Assembly (NCBI GenBank): GCA_047967505.1
Contig: CM106539.1
Direction: 5' to 3' (one strand)
DNA from: Dipteris shenzhenensis
Taxonomy: Eukaryota > Polypodiophyta > Polypodiopsida > Gleicheniales
Length of the DNA: 64,000 nucleotides
Each line of letters starts with the position of its first letter. Within the stretch, counting starts at the first letter, position 1. A program made the position numbers and the translations under genes. The notes below the pieces were generated by a model, which worked only from the letters and a program-made list of their open reading frames with translations, had not been told where the DNA came from and made no database searches. Of the stretch, positions 34,459 to 43,810 are shown in pieces.

Positions 34459-34725
34459 CGGTCCAATGTCATTGCATCCTCCTTTGTCTTCTTTTCTTGC
34501 TCGGGCTGCTCAAAAAAGAGCCTATTCTGCTCAAGAGATGATCCAATTTCATTGCATCCTCCTTTGTCTTCTTTTCTTGCTCGAGCTGCTCAAAAAAGAG
34601 CCTATTCTGCTAAAAAACGAGCCTATTCTGCTCAAAACGGCGGTCCAATGTCATTGCATCCTCCTTTGTCTTCTTTTCTTGCTCGGGCTGCTCAAAAAAG
34701 AGCCTATTCTGCTCAAGAGATGATC
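34459..34725 (+). repeat. Tandem repeat, three units of 80-102 bp
   Basis: CCAATGTCATTGCATCCTCC starts at 34463, 34543 (one mismatch) and 34645. Each unit continues with TTTGTCTTCTTTTCTTGCTC and CAAAAAAGAGCCTATTCTGC. The second unit has an extra internal AAACGAGCCTATTCTGCT. Two frames stay open through it, but the sequence has no protein motif. Confidence 0.9.
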
Positions 34726-34799
34726 CTCCTCCTTGAACGTTTGCCTAAGAGCTGCTCTATTGGACAGGTACATGATGGAAGATTTGTAGACCCATCAAC

Positions 34800-35016
34800 T
34801 GCTGCAACAATGACTGCAAGATAGGGGGAAAAAAATCCCCGTAACCTTGCCCCACAAGGAATAAAACGCATACAAGTGAAGATAAGAGCCGGCCCGATGC
34901 ACGATGAAGGTTGGGAGGGAGAGTTTAATGGAGTATGGTACTGCCACTAGTCCAGGGTAGGGACAAAACACAAAATGATTCCTTCCAACCTACTTCAAAT
35001 CAGAAGGAGCCATACT
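34800..35016 (-). other. Possible 5' leader of a copia element
   Basis: Lies just downstream (minus sense) of the primer-binding site at 35017-35028. No gag start is recognisable. Confidence 0.3.
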
Positions 35017-35600
35017 GCTCTAATACCAATGTAACAAGCGAGGACTAGCCGTGCAAGAAATAGATGAACATACAAGGAAAACTCAAGCATGAGAGATACA
35101 AGAAATCTACCTAACTATAGTATACTACTTTATTTATACATGGTTGCCAATCGGCATACAAAACTGTGCGGAGACCAGTCCCCTAACTACGACATCCGGG
35201 AGATGGAGCCATGCTGTGGAAAATGGAAACCCAAACGTTGTCCATAGAATGGCTGAAATGGGCTGCTAGAGGTTCGGAGCTAGATGCTGAAATGAGGAAG
35301 GCTGAGTGAGGAAAAAGGGGCTGAAGGCCCCTTATATAGATAATAGGACTGGGAACTAACCACCCTCGGGCCAGCCAAAACCAACTAGCTTGGCCGACTA
35401 GGCTACTGGACCTATAAAACCCGGACCTTTTGGGCCATTTCAGGAAGGCCTTGGGACTGCCTATGCAGGGCGCCCCTCTTGACCTCCGTCCACACTGTGC
35501 GCTGCCCTTGGGAACCCCCAGAATAAGTCAAATATGCTGCGATGTGCTGACCAGGCAGCCACTTGTCACTACCACTTGTGCCTGGCACTGGTGCATGTGA
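35017..35600 (-). mobile_element. Copia-type LTR with TATA box and primer-binding site, minus strand
   Basis: Reverse-strand order: TCTATATAAGGGGCC (TATA box, about 35340-35331), about 300 bp of putative R-U5, an LTR end GCTTGTTACA (35039-35030), and the primer site TGGTATTAGAGC (35028-35017). This is the order expected at a 5' LTR boundary. The upstream edge of the LTR is not fixed. No matching 3' LTR lies in the window, so it is a fragment. Confidence 0.6.
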
Positions 35601-35639
35601 CATCTAGGTCCTTCCAGTTTCCATCAGACCTATTCGATT

Positions 35640-36240
35640 TGAAGAGACGCACAAATAGCTCTTAGCCCTTCATTCACTTCTTTCACTTGACACGCATGGA
35701 GCACCGCTGCGCCAGGAGGCTTGACATTCTCAAAGGGACAAGACATAGCACGTTGATGGCCTATTGAACAACACAGCCCTAGTCATAACAATAACTTTTC
35801 GAAGCAAGATAGACAAACGCTCAGCGTGCGTTCTCCATTGGTCGACTTGGAAATAATTGGATGCTTCGCCCACCTCTTCAACTGATGGATTCTTGCCTTT
35901 GTCCTTGCTCGTTCGACTTGTTGCTAAGAAGGCTACTGCAATGGTTGACGCTATGATTATGGTGGTTGTGGCTGCAACTATTGCTCTGCATCTTCCATCT
36001 GTCGGGGCCACTGTGATTGGTCGAGGAGCCTGCCTAGCACGTTCGTTTCATCAGTGGCTGGTTGGGCAGCTTTGAGCCCGCCCAACATTTGTTGCTGGTA
36101 TGTCCATCCTCTTTACCCGCTAAAACTTCTCCTTTGGCAGGAGGTCCTCTGATTCCTATCTCTTTGAGAAGCTTTTTGAGCTCCTCATGTTCTAACTTGG
36201 CTGTGTCTTTCTTGACAATCAGCTCATCTCCAATTTACAT
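35640..36240 (-). other. Unrecognised coding-like sequence
   Basis: The minus strand around 36235-36060 has an open phase reading ELIVKKDTAKLEHEELKKLL and EIGIRGPPAKGEVL. It is charged and plausibly coding, but no family is recognised and the frame closes by about 36040. A 93-residue frame at 35730-36011 has a hydrophobic patch but no motif. Either could be retroelement gag decay. Confidence 0.25.
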
Positions 36241-36726
36241 GCCTTAGGGTATGCATGCTCATATCATTGTATCAATCCATCATATGCTTTTCATCCAATA
36301 GGGATTGCTAACACTGTCTAGAATGCTAACAAATGAGTATGCAGCAACAAATGACCAACAAACCCATCACATACCTAACCCTAACTAAGGAGGTGATGAG
36401 TTGTGAGGGAGAAGCCTCTCGGTAACTTCTCACAGAAGCCAGGCCTTCAGCCCATCCTATGTGGCACACACATCCTGTGGCCCCTTAAAAATCTCTCACC
36501 CATGACCTATGGTCTGCCTACCACTTTGTTTTATCCTAACCCAAAGACTACCCCAAGGGTAACTTAATGAACAACTCCATATTTCATCACTTTATCCAAC
36601 AATCAGTTATTATCATTTCAGTTGGATGACGTACAACAGGATAAGCAGATCGGAGCTCTTTAACAAAGCTGGAAACTTTTACAGAAGTGAAAGCAAAACT
36701 CTGAAATAAAGAAAGAAAGAATCTAC

Positions 36727-37039
36727 CTGCACTACGAGTTTTTCCCTTTCTTGAGACTTTGGCTTCAGTTGAACCTTTTGCTTCATGCCACATCTCACAG
36801 CCCTTTGTACCTTTTAAATATGGAGGGAAACCCGTTTCAAAAGAAGAATCTTCAATCTCAACATTGATGATCCCAAGCCTCACAGCAGTGTTGGATGCTT
36901 TCAGACCTTCATGTCCACTATCGTCACTGGTCCCAAACTCATGTACACTTTTGCCATGGCCTTCAAGCATATGTGCCTTTACCAGCTTCTCTTCAACCTG
37001 TGGAAAAGTTGTAAGCTCAGCATCAGGAATTACCTTATC
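36727..37039 (-). CDS. Exon-like segment of an unrecognised gene
   Basis: The minus-strand frame is bounded by a good acceptor, GGTTGCAG|GATAAGG (exon starts 37039), and a good donor, AGTGCAG|GTAGATTC (exon ends 36727). It is open throughout: VIPDAELTTFPQVEEKLVKA, then GTSDDSGHEGLKASNTAVRL, and SFETGFPPYLKGTKGCEMWH. Composition looks like an ordinary protein, unlike the surrounding repeats. No family recognised. It may be a captured host exon or part of a degenerate host gene. Confidence 0.45.
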
Positions 37040-37197
37040 CTGCAACCTCGATTATTTCATAAACATTATCTAATGTATCTGAAAAGTTTTATGTGAAGTC
37101 AAATAATGGTAACTGAAAAAAATGTTATGTCTACCTTTTCTACCGCATCTCCAACAACAAAAAAAGGATTCTCTCTGCAAAATTAACATTATAACCT

Positions 37198-37610
37198 GTT
37201 CTCCATGCAGTTCTTGAGAAGAATTGCTAGATGTCCCCCCATTATGCCAACTAGCTCCCGCTATGTCAGCAGCTCTCATTGAACTCCCTCTTCGAATGCC
37301 ATGATTGGTTCTGCTCGAAAAATCTGACCGCATACCTTTGAAAACTGTAGAAGGAAATGAAGTGACTGTCATCCTGTCATCCAGGTTTGATGGAGATCCA
37401 TCTTCTTTCCCATCATCAGATAAGGAAGTAGGAACAGAAGTGGAAGATTGGCCTCTGGAACCTTCTGCACCGCCTACTGTGTCACCAGACTGTCCAAAGT
37501 CAATTCCAGCATCCAATCCTGTTGGCTCCTTGTCTGAGCAGGTTTCACAACAAGGTTCTCATTAACAGAGTGTCCTATCCTCACAATAATCAGGGATCTT
37601 CCCCATACCT
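37198..37610 (-). pseudogene. Second exon-like segment of the same unrecognised gene
   Basis: The acceptor-like TTGTTTTAG lies just before 37610. The phase from about 37560 to 37198 is open, with a Ser/Thr-rich acidic sequence (GQSSTSVPTSLSDDGKEDGS) and ending SSNSSQELHGEQ before a GTTATA donor. Two adjacent stops (TAATGA, about 37560-37565) interrupt the phase near the 5' side, so either the exon is shorter or it is broken. It lies 160 bp upstream (minus sense) of the exon at 36727-37039. Confidence 0.35.
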
Positions 37611-37721
37611 CTAAAACAATTTAAAAAATGGATGCAAGCATAGAGATAACTAGCAAGCAAATCCCCTAACTTCACAACAAGATCATTTTATACTTCGCGA
37701 CCATGACACACACCTCATAGA

Positions 37722-37845
37722 CACTACCACCAATGGCGCCACAATGGTTACATTTCATAGACACTGGACCACTAATGGTGACACCATGGTTAGATTTCAT
37801 AGACACTGGACCACCAATGGTGCCACCATGGCTAGATTTCAATAA
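37722..37845 (+). repeat. 42-bp tandem repeat, three units
   Basis: TTTCATAGACACTGGACCAC recurs 42 bp apart within CCA[CT]CAATGG[TC]G[CA]CACCATGG units. Ends at 37840 with GCTAGATTTC. Confidence 0.85.
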
Positions 37846-37859
37846 TGGCCACATAAACA

Positions 37860-38940
37860 TCGTGCATTTTTTGAATCAGCAGGAATAATTTTGCATTATC
37901 CTCTGCAGGCTTGAAGATGAGGTCGTAGTATCTTGGACAATTACATGCAATGACTGTGATTCCAAAAGAGTATTTATCCATGAGATGAGACCATATCGAG
38001 TCCTGCTTTGACTTGCTGGTTGGCCTGCTAGCTCACCACCCTGTCTGCCCATGCTGGCCGACCCCTCTGTCCTGCTTCGCCTCTTCCCCCTTCTCTTACT
38101 TAACTTGCCCTAGATGCTGTGGCATCACAGCCTGGCAGCCCTTCCACCTGCCCACCCTTCCCTCTCCCCTCTGCTTCTCTGCCTTCTCCCACCAGCTGCA
38201 GGTTGTCACACATACACTTTCCCTCGAACAGTCTCTTCTTTAGCTCCACTAGCCTTTAAGAGGCTTCTGGGATGCCTAAGGCAGCCTCTGGGCTGCCTGC
38301 TTTTTTGCAGCTCCACAACCCCCCCCCCTCCCCAAAAAGAAGGGCAGGCAATTTGGGGGATCTTTTCTGCCTGGGACCTTCTTTGGGGCCTTCTGCCCCC
38401 TAGGTCTCATGCAGCCCTCCAGGGGGAAGGGCTACGGCTCCATGCCCTCTGTGGGTTCTTTGGGCTGTCCTCAAATAGCCTTGCTCTAACTGGTAGTAAC
38501 TAGGGCTTGGGGGCACCTCAGCCCTCAAGCCTTCCCAACCTCCTTGTCTTCACCCCCCCTTCTTGTCTCCTTTTTTCTTCTCTCAGTGTATCCCCTTTGA
38601 TCTCTTCTAGCAGCCCCAATTTTCTTTCTACTTCCCCAGTTCTACCAAGCTAAGCCCCTTCCAGTTACCCCTTCCTTCACCTTTCCTTTCTTCCTTTTGA
38701 GCCTGTTGAGAAACCACATTAGGATCAAGTAGCCAAGGATCCCCCACAGAAGCCAACCTACCCACACAATTTGAGGAGCAACACCATGCCTACTCACGCT
38801 CCAACACAAAAGACAGTCATAGGCACTAGCAGAAGAAGCTAGCCCTTCCCTCCTCCATATAGACCCCCCTCCCCCCAATTCATTGTCTAGCCCCTCCCCC
38901 TTCCCTCACCAGCCTTCAATTCTACAAGACCCTCCGACCC
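37860..38940. other. C/T-rich spacer
   Basis: Pyrimidine-rich DNA, including a CCCCCCCCCTCCCC run near 38322. Frames are composition-driven with no motif. Confidence 0.35.
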
Positions 38941-38944
38941 GAGG

Positions 38945-40110
38945 ATGGCCACTTACTCCTATGAGATCTTTTAGTCTTCTCTATTGGTGGGTCTGCCATC
39001 TCAGCATCTGAGGGCTCTAAGAAGGACACCTTCTTCCTGGGGCGGCCTGGTCCATGGTTTGGAGAGGGGTCTGAGGTGGTACGACTTCTTTTCTCGAGGT
39101 CAAGGATCTCTACATCAAAATCTTAGTGCCAGATTCACTTAGAAGATTCACCCTTGGAATATTGGGACATTCCGTGCGATAATGACCTTTCTGGTGGCAC
39201 TCGTAGCATACAACATTAGCTCAGTCTCTTAGAGGGCAGTTGGCTTGATTTCTGAGGCCCACCATCTCAAGCCGAAGATCATTCAGGGCCTTGGCTAGGT
39301 CATTGACTCCGGGTTCTTTTGCAGGAGGGGCCTCTTTAGCTGGAGGGGCCGAGGGAGTAGAAAGGAGGGGGGCTTGTGCGCGAGGCTGGGGAAATCTTCG
39401 AGGCAGAGGGTGACAATATACACCTTGTTGAGGGTAAGCATCTAAGGGAGGACGATACATTTGAGGTGGAGGTGGTGGATACATCCCTGATGAGGGGTGG
39501 GGGTATGCTCCTGAGTTAGACCCCCAGGTTGTTAATGTAGGAATTGAGGGGGTTGCGGAGGGACAATCGTCTTCTTTGAAGCAGGGTCGGACTGAACTTT
39601 ATCAAACTTTTGAGCAATCTCATGTGGTAGGACCATAGTTTCTGGATTCTCCCATTTAAGCTTGAGGCAGAATTCATCACTTGCTCCTGCTACAAGGTAG
39701 CCCAACACATGATGAGTCATCCCAGCTCAAAATCCGACATTGTCCTCCTATGTGGCAATTAAACGGTCCAAGAGCACAGCCGCTCGATCCACATATCGAT
39801 GCACCGTTTCACCTTTTGGTTGCTTCAAGTTTGCCACCTGCACGTACACTTTCTCCGGCTCCTCTTCTTTGCCAAAATACTCAATCATTGTTGCTGTCAA
39901 CCTTGGCCAACTTTGGCGAACGTCTTCGGCCTGCTTCTCATACTACACTTGAGCCAAACCCTCTAGAAATGTGGGAAGAACCAACAGTCATCTGTCTTCA
40001 GTAAGAAAGTTGAGAGAAACACAACAGTGCTTAAAGGCCACAAGATACTCATTTGGATTTTCTTCAACCCATCCAAAACACGGGAATGTCAGCCATGCTT
40101 GGAAGATGGA
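38945..40110 (-). pseudogene. gag of the Ty3-like unit, copy 2
   Basis: Minus-strand pieces include KWENPETMVLPHEIAQKFDK (39720-39532), the Pro-rich linker (39484-39221), VNDLAKALNDLRLEMVGLRN and a knuckle region near 39190. After the shared DPSPN the frame goes on with GRPRKKVSFLEPSDAEMADP, a basic and acidic tail absent from copy 1, ending near 38945. Stops break the N-terminal half. Confidence 0.65.
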
Positions 40111-40639
40111 AAAGAGAGATGCAAGTCGAGGCTTATCTATGGACAGACAATAGAAAGAGGAAGCTTAAACTGAAAATCGGGTGAAGATACATCCACAAAG
40201 CACACATAGGCAGGGTAGGGTGTAACTGGTGTATTGTGAAATACTACACGCGAAGAATCTTCAGCATAGAATAGCACATAAACAATTTAAAAGGACCAAC
40301 CCTCATGATATCACATCCATCTTTACAAGCGAGGGTTAGAGACATGGCGCTGCATGAGGTTGTTCATCAAGGCAAACAAGAATGCCATGACAAATGTCAA
40401 CAGTTGGAGAGCTTGCACATCACATTCAGCTTCTTCCAGTTCTTGTAGTCGCCATGCTATTTTCTCAAGGGGTGTGCGGTCTGGCATCCTTCTTTTGAGC
40501 AATGTCCTTGAGGACCTTTCTAATGATCTTCGGAAGTCGGTAAACTCGTATCAAATATGCCCAACACTTAGTTTCATGATGACCACAACCTTTGCATTCC
40601 TTACAAATGATCACCCTCCTTCATGGCTTGCGGCTTTAT

Positions 40640-41070
40640 TAGGGTAGTGCTTCCACTCGCGTCATGTGTGATTGAAGTACAAGCTTCACGTGCCAAGAAA
40701 TCAGCAACTAGATTTCGAGCTCGATGGATATGCTGAATTTTTACCTCTTCAAATTGGTTGCAAAGTTCCAATGCTTGTTGATGTTGTGGAACCAAGCCTT
40801 TGCTCCGCACCTTCCACCTTCCACTAACTTGTTCACACACTAGTTGAGAATCTCCTTGCACTTCAAGTTGCTTGACATGATGTTCTTGTTTCCTTTTGTA
40901 GCCCAAAAATGAGCATCGAGTACTCAGCTTGATTGTAAGTACTTGCAGGTACAGACTTGCTATAACAATACTCCTCACCACTCGGTGAAGTGAGCTTCAC
41001 ACCCATGCCAGCAGCCTTGGTCGAAGGTTTTTAAGCTCCATCAAATTGAAGGATCCAAGATGTCATCACA
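40640..41070 (-). pseudogene. RNase H (aRNH-like) domain, copy 2
   Basis: FDGA with a stop directly after, GVKLTSPSGEEYCYSKS, QAEYSMLIFG, then GDSQLVCEQVSGRWKVRSKG and IQHIHRARNLVADFLAREAC. All four acidic positions expected for RNase H (DG, AEY, GDS, AD) are present, unlike copy 1 where the third is Tyr. A stop and a frameshift (near 40900) still break it. Confidence 0.7.
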
Positions 41071-41289
41071 CCAAGACTAAAATTCAGACATCCCAAGTTT
41101 CTTGGTAGTCCAAGATAGGTAGAAGGAGAGGATGGGGAGAATTCAACACTTGATCCAAATGTTCAGGACCAAATAAACTTGCAATCCTTTGTTGATAGTT
41201 TATCTTTAGACCAAAAAGAATTACAACTTGAAGCTCAAAATGAGGCACAAAAGGTTGATTAGGTACAAATGGATTCCTTGGTTGAAACA

Positions 41290-41730
41290 TTACCAACCAT
41301 AGCCGAGGCCTAGAAACCTTTGTAGTGAGATTGAGAATAAACCATTCAAGATGAGCTTATCCACAAGAATTAACAAGTAAATGTGCCAAATCTCCCCCCA
41401 AGCTTGGGGAGCATCCCACCCTTCGATGAAGGACACCCTTTTAATTACCTCCGAATTAGCAAGTAGCTCAATCACCGCACAATGAGTGGAATTAAAATCA
41501 AAGTTCTTCCAGCGTATCAATAGTTCTTCACCTTGAACCAACCACAGTGTATCATCCCACCTGTCGTCTCCTTGAACAATGCACTGGACAATCAGCCGTT
41601 GAAGGTTGACATGAAGATCAAGAAAGAGATCTTGCCAATTGGTAGGCGTAATGAGCGGAGGACCAGGCACCAAATTCTTAAACTTGTCGAGAAGTGACAT
41701 AAATATCCACCCTCCTCGTGTGGCGTGCAT
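41290..41730 (-). CDS. ORF-X of the Ty3-like unit, copy 2
   Basis: 146 codons open, colinear without gaps with 21549-21989. Starts MHATRGGWIFMSLLDKFKNL and ends SLQRFLGLGYGW. Unknown family. The equal length and clean alignment of the two copies is the main evidence that it is a real coding frame. Confidence 0.55.
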   Translation of the reverse strand: MHATRGGWIFMSLLDKFKNLVPGPPLITPTNWQDLFLDLHVNLQRLIVQCIVQGDDRWDDTLWLVQGEELLIRWKNFDFNSTHCAVIELLANSEVIKRVSFIEGWDAPQAWGEIWHIYLLILVDKLILNGLFSISLQRFLGLGYGW

Positions 41731-41884
41731 CCGTGAAGTGGACTTGGAAAAGTTCTGAATCGGTGATCTAGCAGGAGATGTGAATAGATCACATGAAATG
41801 AAGTACTTTTGCTTTTTACAGCAAGAGTAAACTCCCCACGGTTAGAGAGTTACAGTTCCCAAGATTTCAATATATAAACAAAAA

Positions 41885-43810
41885 TCATTACATTTTCATC
41901 ACTTCCAAGCCCACTAAGCTTATTATCCTTTGAAAATGCTCCTTTCAAGCAACGCACGTACCCTGTGGGTGTTCGAAAAGAGGCAATGTCCGCCTTGACC
42001 GCTGCCTCCTCTCTCTTGGAGAGGATCCATGTTGCTTTCGGGCGGATAACTTTTCCCAAGGCACGCACTTGGGGCCACAAACGAGACATCCTATTCATAG
42101 CACGCAAGTCTTCTTGCACTCCTCTCAAGTCTTTGGAACCAACCAAGTGTGCCCAAATAGTAACCCCCACATTCTTGAAGATATGCATGGGATCCAAGAG
42201 ATGATTGATTTGTAACAAACCCTAATAAGCAAGCTCATGAGAGCTGGATAGCTTCTTCATACCATGAGGAGGTTCCTCTCCATTCGCCCTCCAAGCATGA
42301 ATCTAGTCACTTGCCTTCAAATATGGTGGTGCTGGATCAAGCTGACCTCCACGTGCGAGATGGTCCAACGGAAGGTATTGAGCATGACCTTCATAAACAT
42401 TTTTCCTCATATGTTTGGAGTATCGTGCAAGCAGTTTCAAACCCGGCCCACAAATAGGACAAGCATAGTACCCACTTGTAACAAGTCCTGCACGCATGCA
42501 TGAATGTGTTAGTATAAGACATGCATGCGAAAGAGAGTCATAAAAGCATAATCCTATATTATACATGTAAAGACACAACCACATACCTGTGCACTCTCCA
42601 TATCCTAGGTAGTCATGTATGGTCCACATCAAGATACCCCTGACCAAAATATCATCGGTATGTCTAGGAGCTCTGGAAATATCAAAGACCCGCACTCGTC
42701 TCCATAAGATCTGTAACTCCTCTATCAAACGTGCCATGTACATATCCATATTTTTAGCCTTGTACTTCCCTAGCACAAGTAGCGCAAGCATGAGGTGTCC
42801 CTTCTTTATTGTTAGCCATGGTGGGATATTCTAATTCACCAAGACTATGGGCCATGTCAACCAAGATGTTGAGCGTAACCTAAAAGGATTCATGCCATCC
42901 ATGGCGAGCCCAAGATGTAAGTTGCGTGGCTCCCTCGCAAAGTCCGGTGACTGGTTGTCTATGTTCTTCCAAGCTGCACAATCTGTGAGAATCCTTAATG
43001 TGTCATTTGCATCGGAACATGTGCTATATTCTTGCAATGATGGGAAAGTGTCTTAAGACCTTTACCAGTATCTACTCACCTCACAAGTCATCTCTATATC
43101 GTTGTTCCCCACACTTCGAACAACTAGCCAAATCTCCATGCTCAGGACAAAAGAGAATACAGTCATTACAGCGGCAAGCATGGATGGTATCATAATCCAT
43201 ATCCACCTTTTTTAGCATCTTCTTCGCTTCATCTCTTGAAGTTGGCATGGTATTTGGTGCAGGCAACATCTTTTGGAGTAACCTCATTAAGGCAGAGACT
43301 CTTGTATTTGACCACCCATACTTTGCTTGCAGATTCAAGATTGAGAGACAATCTCGTAGTTTAGACATCCTAGCACCCTCGTACAACTGTGTTGATTGCA
43401 TATTGACCTCAGACTCGGACATCACATGTACATATGATGTAATGCCCCTAAAAATAGAATCCATCATGTCCATACCCTCGTCATCATCTAGCACATCCGA
43501 GAGACTATAGTCTTGTTCAAAGTGTGAAGGTATATGTGCACCCTCGCCTCCCTCCTCATCCTGTCTCAAGATTTCGTGTAAATATAAGATCTTGTCTCAA
43601 GGTTTTGTGTCATAATGGTATGCAATATTAATCATGAACTCAAATAGCATTGACTTACTGATGATTCATCACCACGTGCAACACCAATGGTGGGTACTAG
43701 TTCGGGCTCCTCCCCATGCATCCGCAAGTGGTGCCGCAAGTGACAACATTAATGTCGTACTTCTTGCTTGCAATGAGTGCAATGATAATACAACCTCTCT
43801 GATAGCCACT
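41885..43810 (-). pseudogene. TNP2-type CACTA transposase, 5' and central exons
   Basis: Exon 1 (about 43800-43660) encodes a C2H2-like finger (HCTHCKQEV...LRHHLRMHG) and ends at TCA|GTAAGT. The next starts after GAGACAG at about 43561 with DEEGGEGAHIPSHFEQDYSL and includes CRCNDCILFCPEHGDLASCSKCGEQRY, the TNP2 zinc-binding block. Then come VLRHFP, LAMDGMNPF, NIPPWLTIKKGHLMLALLVL and ILMWTIHDYLGYGE. A 99-bp intron follows (42586-42488, GTATGT...GTGCAG), then YYACPICGPGL, ARYSKHMRKNVYEGH and LLDPMHIFKNV. Order and motifs fit Transposase_21 (PF02992). Stops lie at 42831, 42303 and about 42225, with a frameshift near 43035. The reading ends at 41890, where the Ty3-like unit begins. Confidence 0.88.

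Larger units (their letters stand above)
38945..41890 (-). mobile_element. Ty3-like unit, copy 2 (RNase H upstream of gag)
   Basis: Inverted relative to the copy at 21380-24212 and with the same internal order: ORF-X (41730-41290), RNase H (41070-40640), spacer, gag (about 40110-38950). Its upstream edge at 41890 falls exactly where the CACTA transposase reading stops, so it was inserted into that gene. It extends about 110 bp further into gag than copy 1. No LTRs or pol found. Confidence 0.75.
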
